Source: Candidatus Nitrotoga sp. CP45
GTDB taxonomy: Bacteria; Pseudomonadota; Gammaproteobacteria; Burkholderiales; Gallionellaceae
Direction: 5' to 3'
Assembly: GCA_003402375.1 (NCBI GenBank)
Contig: QFXJ01000045.1
Location: 124,001-188,000, forward strand
DNA length: 64,000 nucleotides
A program made the translations under genes and the position numbers. This document shows, one piece after another, positions 46,353 to 54,191 of the stretch. Every line of letters starts with the position of its first letter. Within the stretch, counting starts at the first letter, position 1. A model generated the notes under the pieces. The model searched no databases. It saw nothing but the letters and a program-made list of their open reading frames with translations, and was not told the DNA's origin.

Positions 46353-46360
46353 GGTCTCCG

Positions 46361-47677
46361 CTATTTCTTGGTAGACCAAAAACGACTTATTAAAGGTTTA
46401 ACGCTCGTCCCGTGTAAAAGAATGGAAAGCGTGATAACTACGAGCGTCATCTGAATCATTTGCTTAGCGATATTTTCTGGAAGACCATGCTGTATTGCAT
46501 ACATGAGATAGTAAATGGACCCGATGCCACGCACACCGAACCAACCTATCATCCAGCGTAGGCGCCACGTGGTAGAGGTATAGGCAAGGCTTATGAATAC
46601 ACTAACGGGGCGGGCTACGGTAAATAGAAATGCAGCTAGAGTGATTGTTTGCCAATTAAAAAATTGAACCGACAGCATTCCACCAATCAAAAAAACGAGC
46701 AGCAGCTCCGATAGCCGCTCTAAATGCTCCTCGAAGATTAAGGCTTCTGCGCTGATTTTAGGAGGGAGATCACTTTCCACGCTCACGCTAGCTATCTTAG
46801 GTTCTTGCGGTTGAACTTCTTGCACTTCCGCTTGATCCCGCTTCAGTTCCATCCGTTTAGTACGGGTTAGCATATTTTCGGTCTGACGTAATGCAACGCC
46901 CGCAAAGAATACGGTCAGGAATCCCCACGCATTAACAGAGACACTCAATCCATAAACTACGGCGATAAGTCCTAGTCCTACCAAATCATCTAATACCTCA
47001 TGCTTGGGGTCTTGCCCACGCAACATCCAGCCCAAATGAGCAAGCGCTGCTCCACCGAACACGCCTAAGCCAATTGCTGCCGAAGTTGCCCACAGCACAT
47101 CCAGTAAAATCCATTTTGTACCAAAATCACCGAGTTCATGCAGACCTAGCAACCCCAATCCAAGCATTACAAAAGGGAACCCACTGCCATCGTTCATGCC
47201 CGCTTCACTTGTTAAAGTAAAACGAAAATGATCATTGTCACCGGCGTGTCGGGACTGTACATCGGTTGCCAAAACCGGGTCGGTGGGCGCTAAAATCGCT
47301 CCAAGCAGTACGCCAGCACCTATGGGAAAATCAAGTACATAGTAAGCAAAAATAGCGACCATTCCCACCGTAATAGCCATGGATACCCATGCAAGTAAAA
47401 TAGGTGGTCGCCAACGCGATAACTTTACCGGCACGGGCATTTTTACCCCCGCCGAAAATAACGAAATCAGGACGGCGATTTCCGTCAAGAGTTCTAATTG
47501 TGCTGATTGTTTAAAGGGATCGAAATGGAATAGATTTAGAAATATAGGGCCGGCTGCAACGCCAACCATTAAATATATAATGGAGGAGGTAAAGGGCGAA
47601 CGACCCAGGATGGTGGATGTCAGCCCCCTCGCTAATAAGATACCTCCGATTAGTAAAAACCAGTGTGTATTAGTCAT
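46361..47677 (-). CDS. NhaP-type (CPA1) cation:proton antiporter
   Basis: 438-aa polytopic membrane protein with about 12 hydrophobic segments. Motifs: the ion-binding region GAILAPTDPVLATDVQ, then FTLTSEAGMNDGSGFPFV (ND pair) and WFGVRGIGSIYYL near the C-terminus, all typical of Na+(K+)/H+ antiporters of the NhaP group. A charged cytoplasmic loop (residues ~275-320) interrupts the core. The ATG at 47677 with GGGG upstream is preferred over 47689. It lies inside the defence-gene interval with no obvious partner. Confidence 0.85.
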   Translation of the reverse strand: MTNTHWFLLIGGILLARGLTSTILGRSPFTSSIIYLMVGVAAGPIFLNLFHFDPFKQSAQLELLTEIAVLISLFSAGVKMPVPVKLSRWRPPILLAWVSMAITVGMVAIFAYYVLDFPIGAGVLLGAILAPTDPVLATDVQSRHAGDNDHFRFTLTSEAGMNDGSGFPFVMLGLGLLGLHELGDFGTKWILLDVLWATSAAIGLGVFGGAALAHLGWMLRGQDPKHEVLDDLVGLGLIAVVYGLSVSVNAWGFLTVFFAGVALRQTENMLTRTKRMELKRDQAEVQEVQPQEPKIASVSVESDLPPKISAEALIFEEHLERLSELLLVFLIGGMLSVQFFNWQTITLAAFLFTVARPVSVFISLAYTSTTWRLRWMIGWFGVRGIGSIYYLMYAIQHGLPENIAKQMIQMTLVVITLSILLHGTSVKPLISRFWSTKK

Positions 47678-48020
47678 TGCAGACCCCATTAAGATTTAAT
47701 TTTGCCTCCACCTGATCGAATTTAAAGTGAGTGATTATGCTCACAGTGGGTAAGCTCTTAGTGGTTATTCTTGTATTTGCCCACCAGCATCAATGGCTAT
47801 CGGATGGAATCAGACGGGATATTCTTTATATGGAATCAGGTTTAACGACGTTACTAAATCATACAAGCGAGAATAATTCATCAAACACTGTATGGACTCA
47901 AAGGTCATGCTTAGAAAGATCGGATTTCGCTAGCAGCCGGTTATTTCCGACATGGGAATCCAGAGGTCGGCAGAAAATTTATGTATGAACGCCTTGCGGT
48001 TATTGAATACACCAAAAACT
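47678..48020. other. intergenic stretch without recognised features
   Basis: About 340 bp. The plus-strand ORF 47731-47988 begins with a hydrophobic segment but then becomes compositionally random and has no homologue I recognise; I do not call it. No terminator-like hairpin stands out. Confidence 0.4.
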
Positions 48021-48305
48021 CTAATTTCTCCTTTTATTAAGTAGTTTCCCCAAGGTAAAGCTCAGGACTATGGCAATGCTTAAACATTTGAGAGGGCTGC
48101 TTTGAATGCAACTCCTGCCTTTATCTAAAAGTTGATGATAGGTGTCTTCCAATTGTGCAGCTCGATAAGCAAGTGATTCAACAGTTCTGTGCGAGCCATC
48201 CGCCAAACTAGCAATTACATCCATTTCCTTATCGGCAACCTTATCAATTACCTCGTGCAACGTTGATTCAATATTTTTCTTGGGGTTTGGTGATGTGGCA
48301 TCCAT
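48021..48305 (-). CDS. small membrane-anchored protein, ElaB/YqjD (DUF883)-like
   Basis: 94-aa protein. The N-terminal two thirds is an amphipathic helix rich in charged residues (STLHEVIDKVADKEMDVIAS, RTVESLAYRAAQLEDTYHQL). A C-terminal membrane helix (CLSIAIVLSFTLGKLL) is followed by a basic end (NKRRN). This layout is that of ElaB/YqjD proteins, which tether ribosomes to the inner membrane in stationary phase. Assignment is by architecture rather than strict motifs. Confidence 0.5.
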   Translation of the reverse strand: MDATSPNPKKNIESTLHEVIDKVADKEMDVIASLADGSHRTVESLAYRAAQLEDTYHQLLDKGRSCIQSSPLKCLSIAIVLSFTLGKLLNKRRN

Positions 48306-48499
48306 GATTGAATCCTTATTAAAAATTGGAAGAATAGAACCCTCTCCTAAATGCGCGTCCGTAGACTTATCGAGTACAAATAATCACCTGCAAGGATGAG
48401 CTGTAATCTTATTAGCAAGACACAGGGAGCAATCGTAGGTTAATTGAAAGAGAGAGCATGGTCTGTGCGGTGGTACACAATCTGGAAAATTATCCAGTT

Positions 48500-49087
48500 T
48501 ATTTTTTCAGGTCACTGGCTCGGTCGCGCGCTCCCGAGCAAGCGAAGAAGCAAACAGACGGCCCGCAAACCCGCGCTGATACATGACTTCCATCTTGAAT
48601 GCCCGAGAGGGCAGCAGAGAACAGACGGTGGATGGTCGAATCCTTCCACACCAGCTTGCCGGTCGCCCCGATGGAACCTTGCCGTCCAGGGTGGTTTGGA
48701 TGGTATCGAGATGTTCGGTGCGCTCGGTCAGCACCTTGCGACATTGGCCATAGGCGGTGATGACTTCGGCAGTAATCGCGTCCGTTCGGGCTTGGGCGAT
48801 GGCAAAGTGCCGGAATACTTCCTGAATCCAGACTTGCCGGTGGTTTTGCTTTCCTAGCGGATTGGGTAGACGTCGGTGCTCCCGCGAAACAGCCAACGAA
48901 ATAGCGCCATTTTTTCGGCGGTGGAAAGACGAGAGGGTTCCGGCTCCAAGACTGGCGGCACTGGTTCAAGTGTGGTTGGCTCTGGCTGGCAAGTGCCAAT
49001 AAAGATACCGTGACCGTCCAGCAACGCGATCAGGCGGGCGTTTTCTGCTTGCAATGCGGTCAACTGATCGCGTTCACTTATCGGCAC
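48500..49087 (-). pseudogene. decayed TOTE conflict system protein (primase/helicase type)
   Basis: From a GTG at 49087 the minus strand reads an N-terminal coiled coil (ERDQLTALQAENARLIALLD), a Pro-rich linker and then STAEKMALFRWLFRGSTDVY-PIR. The next codon, expected to be Trp, is TAG. In-frame behind it is ESKTTGKSG, so the match to the family opening continues through the stop. The sequence then jumps, with a frame change, to a helicase-domain segment: IQEVFRHFAIAQARTDAITA, KVLTERTEHLDTIQTTLDGK. After another jump, ATGKLV appears in a third frame. The gene therefore has one nonsense mutation and at least two internal deletions. Family recognition is from memory of TOTE proteins. It overlaps the DUF6155 stop, so it was the last gene of the RM operon. 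Confidence 0.7.
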
Positions 49088-49619
49088 CGTACTCGGCAAG
49101 CAAGTCGTCCATATTGTCACCCACGCCATAGCCGAAGTTATGGCAGGTGCGGCGCACCGTATCCAGCCTGTCCGCAAATGGCTGGCGCTGAACGTCGGCC
49201 AAACTGGCGACGATTTTCAAGGCCTGCTCGAACATTTGCACCAGCGCATCGAAGTAGCCCTCATCCTGCAGGCCGACATCATTGCTGAACCCCGCTGCCC
49301 GCTCGCAATAGAACACCATCAGCTCGGCCAGACCTTCCGCTTGGCCGATGGCTTTTTTGTAATCGGCGATAGGCTTTTTTGCCTTGGCGACCGAGATGTC
49401 TTGATTCTTGAACACGTCGGGCCATAGCCAGCGCTCGATGGTTACCTTGTACGGTTTGAGCACGTCGTCGCCCAGATTGAGGCGCGCGTGCAGGAAGGTT
49501 TGGTTATCCTTGTTGGCTGCGTACAGATCTTGCAGCAGACCGAGCAGTCCGGCACGGTCGAAATCGGCCAGTTTGGTTTTGACGTCACTCCACGAGACTG
49601 AGTTTTTCTTGGTGACCAT
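49074..49619 (-). CDS. DUF6155-like protein
   Basis: 181-aa soluble, mainly helical protein. The opening MVTKKNSVSWSDVKTKLADF, LLGLLQDLYAANKDNQTFLH and the tail HNFGYGVGDNMDDLL resemble the DUF6155 family, which has no known function. It starts 3 bp after rhuM and its end overlaps the start of the TOTE remnant, so it belongs to the same defence operon. Role unknown. Confidence 0.6.
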   Translation of the reverse strand: MVTKKNSVSWSDVKTKLADFDRAGLLGLLQDLYAANKDNQTFLHARLNLGDDVLKPYKVTIERWLWPDVFKNQDISVAKAKKPIADYKKAIGQAEGLAELMVFYCERAAGFSNDVGLQDEGYFDALVQMFEQALKIVASLADVQRQPFADRLDTVRRTCHNFGYGVGDNMDDLLAEYGADK

Positions 49620-49622
49620 TCT

Positions 49623-50693
49623 TTATTTTCCCTCTTCATCGGATTTGTGTTCAGATTCGATCTGTTTGACCAAGCGGTCGAAATCACTCTCATACAAGCG
49701 ATCCTGCACGATGCGGTACTTCTCAAATTCGCTTTCGGCGTGTGCCTTGGCAATTTCCGCCGTGACTTTGCCCGCGTCCTGCAACACTTTCCGGTCCGTG
49801 GCCTCGATAAAGCGGTTGAGGCGCGTTTCCCAATCCTGCATGGTCATGGGAATCTTGCGCTGCGCCATGTCCTCGGCCACATCCAGATAGGCGTTGACCA
49901 GGCGGGAAAGCTGCGCCATTTCCTGCTCGGTCAGGTAGTTCTTGGCCACCACCACATCGAATTTTTGAATCTTGCCCGCCGGGGCATCCTTCCACGTGCT
50001 CAGCCCCATGTTCGCCTTATCGGCGTCTGCACGGTGGTAGACGATCTCGGCCGCCGTCTGCCCGTGGATGGCCCAGTGCAGCTTGTTTTGCACGGTGGCG
50101 AAAAAGCGTTTGGTAGCCAGCGCTGTGATGTCGTAGTCAATCGACGTGGCGTAAATGTCAGTGATCTTCTGGTAGAACTTGCGCTCCGAAAGGCGAATCT
50201 CGCGGATGCGCTGCAACTGCTCTTCAAAATACTGCTCGGTGAGAACGGAGCCACCGGACTTGATGCGCTCGTCATCCATCACATAGGCTTTGATGGTGAA
50301 CTGCTCGATGATGCCGGTTGCCCACTTGCGAAACTGTACGGCACGTTCGGAGTTGACCTTGTATCCCACGGCGATGATGGCCGCGAGGCTGTAGTGCTGA
50401 GTGTCGTACGTCTTGCCATCAGCGGCGGTTATTCGAAATTTTCGAATAACTGAATCTTCCTCCAATTCGCTGTCAGAAAACACTTTTTTCAGGTGGTAGT
50501 TGATGGTGTGGGTTTCTACGTCGTAGAGCACGCCCATCATCTTTTGCGTCAGCCAGATGCTCTCATCCGCATAAATGGTCTCCACACCGCCTTGCCCACT
50601 GGCCGCGACGAAGGTCAGGTATTCGGCCGCTGATGAACGGACGAGAGATACCTCGTTTTTCTTGGGCGCTTGCGGTTGTTTGTTCTTGCTCAT
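49623..50693 (-). CDS. rhuM: RhuM family protein
   Basis: 356-aa protein of the RhuM/COG3943 family often encoded beside type I restriction genes. Blocks: ESIWLTQKMMGVLYDVETHT, INYHLKKVFSDSELEEDSVI, YDTQHYSLAAIIAVGYKVNS and RAVQFRKWATGIIEQFTIKA in the N-terminal half, and a helical C-terminal half. The ATG at 50693 (AAAGGAGATAGGT upstream) is a much better start than the tracked GTG at 50771, which reads through the palindromic repeat. Function unknown despite the virulence label; the operon position suggests a defence accessory role. Confidence 0.88.
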   Translation of the reverse strand: MSKNKQPQAPKKNEVSLVRSSAAEYLTFVAASGQGGVETIYADESIWLTQKMMGVLYDVETHTINYHLKKVFSDSELEEDSVIRKFRITAADGKTYDTQHYSLAAIIAVGYKVNSERAVQFRKWATGIIEQFTIKAYVMDDERIKSGGSVLTEQYFEEQLQRIREIRLSERKFYQKITDIYATSIDYDITALATKRFFATVQNKLHWAIHGQTAAEIVYHRADADKANMGLSTWKDAPAGKIQKFDVVVAKNYLTEQEMAQLSRLVNAYLDVAEDMAQRKIPMTMQDWETRLNRFIEATDRKVLQDAGKVTAEIAKAHAESEFEKYRIVQDRLYESDFDRLVKQIESEHKSDEEGK

Positions 50694-50710
50694 ACCTATC
50701 TCCTTTGTTC

Positions 50711-50807
50711 CTCCCCCTTCAAGGGGGAGGTTAGGTGGGGGATGGGGTGTTAAGTTGATCACAAATTTCACCCATCCCCACCCCAGCCCTCCCCTTGAAG
50801 GGGAGGT
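50711..50807. repeat. cargo-free inverted doublet of the CTCCCC-TT(C/G)AA-GGGGAG repeat
   Basis: Left unit 50711-50748 (CTCCCCCTTCAAGGGGGAG then GTGGGGGATGGGGT) and right unit 50769-50807 (CACCCATCCCCACCCCAGC then CCTCCCCTTGAAGGGGAGG) face each other across ~20 bp. Each unit has a perfect or near-perfect palindromic core plus a G-rich (or C-rich) arm. The same units bracket the DUF559 gene at 53706 and 54147. Here they fill the gap between hsdS and rhuM. Confidence 0.85.
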
Positions 50808-50811
50808 AGCA

Positions 50812-52038
50812 TTACGCCACCGTGACTTGGCCGTTCATCAGTAGGGGCAGGAGCCAGTCGCGTAATCTGGAAAGCTCTTGATTTTCAAAAATAGATTGCT
50901 TAATTTTTTTAAACCAGGGCGTTACGACATCTTGATATCTTTGTGCGACAGAGCGTTCAGGAAGAACAATTCTTGATTCTTTTAAAAACTTGAAATGCCG
51001 TGCATATCCATAACTAGATAAGTCGATATCTGATACCACTTGATACATGAGGTAGCCGGGCATTCTTTGGCTTTCGGAAAGCAAAATCTGCGTGCCATCT
51101 GCTCCCCGCGCATAGTTGAAGTTCACCAACTTGACTGCTCTAGTGTGATCGCCAAACACAACATGGGGTTGCTTGGGAACGATTAGGGATGATTGTTCGT
51201 TTGTAAAACCACAGATATAACTCTGGCCTTGATCGATCACTGGGATCAAGCCGGTCTCAAGGATGTTTTTGTTCAGTATCTTTGTTGTAGTGGGCACCTT
51301 ACCCAAGACATCTCCGATAAGCGAATCCTCCCACCCCGCCGGAATCTCCCGTTTCAGGGTGGGGTTGTAAACCATCTTGCCGCCGGAGGATTTGTAGGGT
51401 TTGCCGTTGGCGTCGGGGAAGTCTAACTGCACGAACCAGTAGTCGTACAGCGTCTTGGCCATCGCCTCCAACTCGGCGTTGATGCGGTTGTTGCAGTCGA
51501 TTTTGGCGTCTAGGGCGGAGAGGACGGCGGCGATTTTTTTCTGCTCAGAAATGTCCACAGGCAATACAACGGGAAGCGAACGTATTATTCCTAGATTAAT
51601 TAATGGAACAGTGCTCCCTGTGTTTCTATTTGTAATTGCATTAAAAATCCATGGGCTGGCTAGCCACGCGTATAAAAAATTGGGGTCTGCTTTTTCTGTG
51701 TCCGCACGAAACCGGAGTTGCTTGTTTGATATGACATATCTTTTGTAAGCGCCACCCTTGGGAATCATTCCAACTTGGCCGATAGTTCCAGCGGCGGTGA
51801 ATATTAGGTCGCCTTCAATTGCGTAAGCATTCAACTCATCTGCCTTTTCCTCTGTCAAAAAAACGAAACCGTCGTCAATAAATTTCCGGTAGTCGATGGT
51901 TAAGTTATTGCCCCGGATAACGGGAATGCCTTCGTTTCTGAAATACTGTTTTCCTATGTTGCTTCCGAATGGCCCCGAAATTACTGATCGACCTGCTGCC
52001 GCCAAATCTCCAAGCCTTACTTTTTTCCTATTACTCAT
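50812..52038 (-). CDS. hsdS: type I restriction-modification specificity subunit HsdS
   Basis: 408-aa DNA-recognition subunit. It has two target-recognition domains separated by a conserved helical spacer. TRD1 opens at MSNRKKVRLGDLAAAGRSVI, the first spacer is LPVDISEQKKIAAVLSALDA then KTLYDYWFVQLDFP, TRD2 follows REIPAGWED, and the C-terminal repeat ends LRDWLLPLLMNGQV. It overlaps hsdM by 8 bp. Its C-terminus is of a different type from the HsdS fragment fused upstream of jetA, so that fragment did not come from this gene. Confidence 0.93.
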   Translation of the reverse strand: MSNRKKVRLGDLAAAGRSVISGPFGSNIGKQYFRNEGIPVIRGNNLTIDYRKFIDDGFVFLTEEKADELNAYAIEGDLIFTAAGTIGQVGMIPKGGAYKRYVISNKQLRFRADTEKADPNFLYAWLASPWIFNAITNRNTGSTVPLINLGIIRSLPVVLPVDISEQKKIAAVLSALDAKIDCNNRINAELEAMAKTLYDYWFVQLDFPDANGKPYKSSGGKMVYNPTLKREIPAGWEDSLIGDVLGKVPTTTKILNKNILETGLIPVIDQGQSYICGFTNEQSSLIVPKQPHVVFGDHTRAVKLVNFNYARGADGTQILLSESQRMPGYLMYQVVSDIDLSSYGYARHFKFLKESRIVLPERSVAQRYQDVVTPWFKKIKQSIFENQELSRLRDWLLPLLMNGQVTVA

Positions 52039-53665
52039 ACCGCAATCCCGTCAACTGCTTCCTGATCTCCTGCTCCAACCCCGCCGATTCCTTGAAAAGC
52101 TTGTCCAGGTTGTCGGTAAAGCCCTGCAACTTTGCGGCGAACTGCGCCGGCGTCAGATCGCTGTACTCGATCTTCACGTCGAAATACTGCCCGGCACTCA
52201 AGCTGTAATTCTTGTCGGTGATCTCGTCGTAGCTCACAACCACCGAGAAATCCTCCACCGCCTGCTTGGCGTTGAAGGTAGCGATGATGCGGTTTTCCTC
52301 AGCATCGGAAAGCAGGGTTTTCTGATTCTTGCCATCCTTGACCTTGGTGCCAAGGTTGGAGGCATCAACCAGTACCACACCTTCCTTGTTGGCGTCGTCG
52401 ATGAATAGGATGGAAACATTGGTGCCGGTAGTTGCGAAGATGTTGCTGGGCATGGAGACCACGCCGGCGAGCATCTTCTTGTCCACCAGATGTTCACGAA
52501 TCTTCCTGTCGATACCCGACTGGGCGGTGACGAATCCGGTGGGCACCACGACCGCCGCCTTGCCGCCAGGTTTCAGCGAATAGATGATGTGCTGGAGAAA
52601 GAGCTGGTAGATGGACATCTTATCGACGGCCTGCTTGGGAATGTTCGGCACGCCCGCGAAGAAGCGTTCCTGATGCTCCTTGGCGTCCAGCTCGTTGCGG
52701 TCATCACTGAAATCCATCTTGAAGGGCGGATTGCTGACGATGTAGTCGAACTTCTTCAGCACCTTGCCCTCCCGGTGATAGGGGTGGAGCAGGGTGTTGC
52801 CCTGGATGATGTGGGGGATGGAGTGCACTAGGTTGTTGAGGATGAGGTTCAGGCGCAGCAGGCTGGAGGACTTCTGCGAGATGTCCTGCGAATAGATGCT
52901 GCAGCGTTGCTCGCCGATGGCGTGGGCGATGTTCATCAGCAGGGAGCCGGAACCGGCTGATGGGTCGTAGCAACTGACATCCTTGACCTTGCCGCGCACC
53001 GCCTCCGGCACCAGGATGGCTGCCATGATTTTGGCGACGGCGTGCGGGGTGTAATACTCGGCGTATTTGCCGCCGCTGTCTTTGTTGTAATCTTTGATCA
53101 GGTATTCAAACAGCGCAGCGTAGAAGTCATATTTCTGCGTGAAGATGCGCTCGAAGCTGAAGTCGCCCAATTTGTTGATGAGGGCGCGGCAGAAGGCGTC
53201 GCGCTTGGAGGGATCGGAGATGAATTCGCTGACCCGGTCGAATAGGGTGATCTTGGTGCCGCCATCGGTTTTCACCGCGAAAATTTCATTGTTGCTGATA
53301 GCGATGTCGCGCAGGGTATCATCAAACAGTTTGGCGAATTCCGGCGCGGTCTGACGGTTCCACAGGTGGGCAATGAAGTGCTCGGGTTTCAGGCGAGCGG
53401 TGTCCGGCCCCATCTGCATTTGCAGCATGTCCAGCTCGTTGGTACTCAGGCTGGCGATGGCTTGTTCCCACTTGTCTGCCTGCGCGAGGTCGGGCCGGAT
53501 TTTCTTGGCCTCGAAGGCGAATTTGTCATTGAGAAATTTATAGAGAAAGACCTGGGTGATGATCTTGAATTCGTTGCCGTCGTTGCCCAAGCCATAGGCG
53601 GCGCAGATGGCTTTTATGCTGTCGATCAGCTCACGCGTGCGTTGTTCAAATTCCTGCGTTATCAA
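52031..53665 (-). CDS. hsdM: type I restriction-modification methyltransferase subunit HsdM
   Basis: 544-aa N6-adenine methyltransferase. The N-terminal HsdM domain reads MITQEFEQRTRELIDSIKAI and DGNEFKIITQVFLYKFLNDK. The SAM motif is CYDPSAGSGSLLMNIAH, and the catalytic motif is YIVSNPPFKMDFSDD (NPPF). A helical C-terminal region contacts HsdS. The start is TTG at 53665, with AGGAG 7 bp upstream, overlapping the DUF559 stop as TTGA. That ribosome-binding site lies inside the DUF559 reading frame. Confidence 0.95.
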   Translation of the reverse strand: MITQEFEQRTRELIDSIKAICAAYGLGNDGNEFKIITQVFLYKFLNDKFAFEAKKIRPDLAQADKWEQAIASLSTNELDMLQMQMGPDTARLKPEHFIAHLWNRQTAPEFAKLFDDTLRDIAISNNEIFAVKTDGGTKITLFDRVSEFISDPSKRDAFCRALINKLGDFSFERIFTQKYDFYAALFEYLIKDYNKDSGGKYAEYYTPHAVAKIMAAILVPEAVRGKVKDVSCYDPSAGSGSLLMNIAHAIGEQRCSIYSQDISQKSSSLLRLNLILNNLVHSIPHIIQGNTLLHPYHREGKVLKKFDYIVSNPPFKMDFSDDRNELDAKEHQERFFAGVPNIPKQAVDKMSIYQLFLQHIIYSLKPGGKAAVVVPTGFVTAQSGIDRKIREHLVDKKMLAGVVSMPSNIFATTGTNVSILFIDDANKEGVVLVDASNLGTKVKDGKNQKTLLSDAEENRIIATFNAKQAVEDFSVVVSYDEITDKNYSLSAGQYFDVKIEYSDLTPAQFAAKLQGFTDNLDKLFKESAGLEQEIRKQLTGLRYE

Positions 53666-54102
53666 AGGGGTGCTCCTGTGTTATTAAGGCTTCCATCTGC
53701 TCTATCTCCCTCCCCTTCAAGGGGAGGGTGGGGATGGGGTAAAGTAGTCTTGTTCTGTAAAGCTGTCCAGATAGCCTCGACCACTGCGTCAGTTTCTTGT
53801 AAAACTTGGTTGTTCCAAAATCGCAATACCTCAAATCCAGCTTTCTGCAAACGCCTGTCGCGTTCTCGATCTCGCTCGTTTTCCAAGTGCTGGCCACCGT
53901 CAACCTCGACAATCAAGCACCTTTCCAGACAGACAAAGTCCAATACGAAATCCATGTACGGATGCTGGCGGCGAAATTTACAGCCAGCCAATTGCCGATT
54001 GCGTAGCCGTTGCCATAACCGAATTTCCGCATCGGTCATGCTGTTTCGCAGTGTTCGTTGAAGCTTTTTGACGATAATCGTGCGGTTTGTTTGAGCCTTC
54101 AT
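53662..54102 (-). CDS. DUF559 (Vsr-like) endonuclease bracketed by palindromic repeats
   Basis: About 146-aa protein with the DUF559 core: RTLRNSMTDAEIRLWQRLRN, KFRRQHPYMDFVLDFVCLER, LIVEVDGGQHLENERDRERD and RRLQKAGFEVLRFWNNQVLQ, a PD-(D/E)xK nuclease fold related to Vsr. The ATG at 54102 is preferred over 54168: the core follows at once, and its purine-rich leader (GGGGTAGAG) is supplied by the right-hand repeat. The C-terminal tail (LPHPHPPLEGEGDRAD) is translated from the left-hand repeat. The gene sits between hsdR and hsdM, interrupting an otherwise standard operon, and ends overlapping the hsdM start. Confidence 0.88.
   Translation of the reverse strand: MKAQTNRTIIVKKLQRTLRNSMTDAEIRLWQRLRNRQLAGCKFRRQHPYMDFVLDFVCLERCLIVEVDGGQHLENERDRERDRRLQKAGFEVLRFWNNQVLQETDAVVEAIWTALQNKTTLPHPHPPLEGEGDRADGSLNNTGAPL
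53706..53741. repeat. palindromic repeat unit, left of the DUF559 gene
   Basis: CTCCCTCCCCTTCAAGGGGA continuing GGGTGGGGATGGGGTA. The core CCCTCCCCTT(C)AAGGGGAGGG is palindromic. It is the inverted partner of 54106-54147 and lies within the 3' coding end of the DUF559 gene. Confidence 0.85.
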
Positions 54103-54105
54103 CTC

Positions 54106-54147
54106 TACCCCATCCCCACCCCAGCCCTCCCCTTGAAGAGGAGGGAG
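54106..54147. repeat. palindromic repeat unit, right of the DUF559 gene
   Basis: TACCCCATCCCCACCCCAGC continuing CCTCCCCTTGAAGAGGAGGGAG, inverted relative to 53706-53741, with one mismatch in the palindrome and a few extra bases in the arm. It lies immediately upstream of the DUF559 ATG and downstream of hsdR. Confidence 0.85.
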
Positions 54148-54191
54148 TTTTGTTTCACCCGCTGACATTTACATAGCTTCACTATTTTTTG

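Noticed and set aside
47731-47988. 85-aa plus-strand ORF with a hydrophobic start
   Set aside because: Only the first 15 residues look protein-like; no homologue recognised and no good ribosome-binding site.
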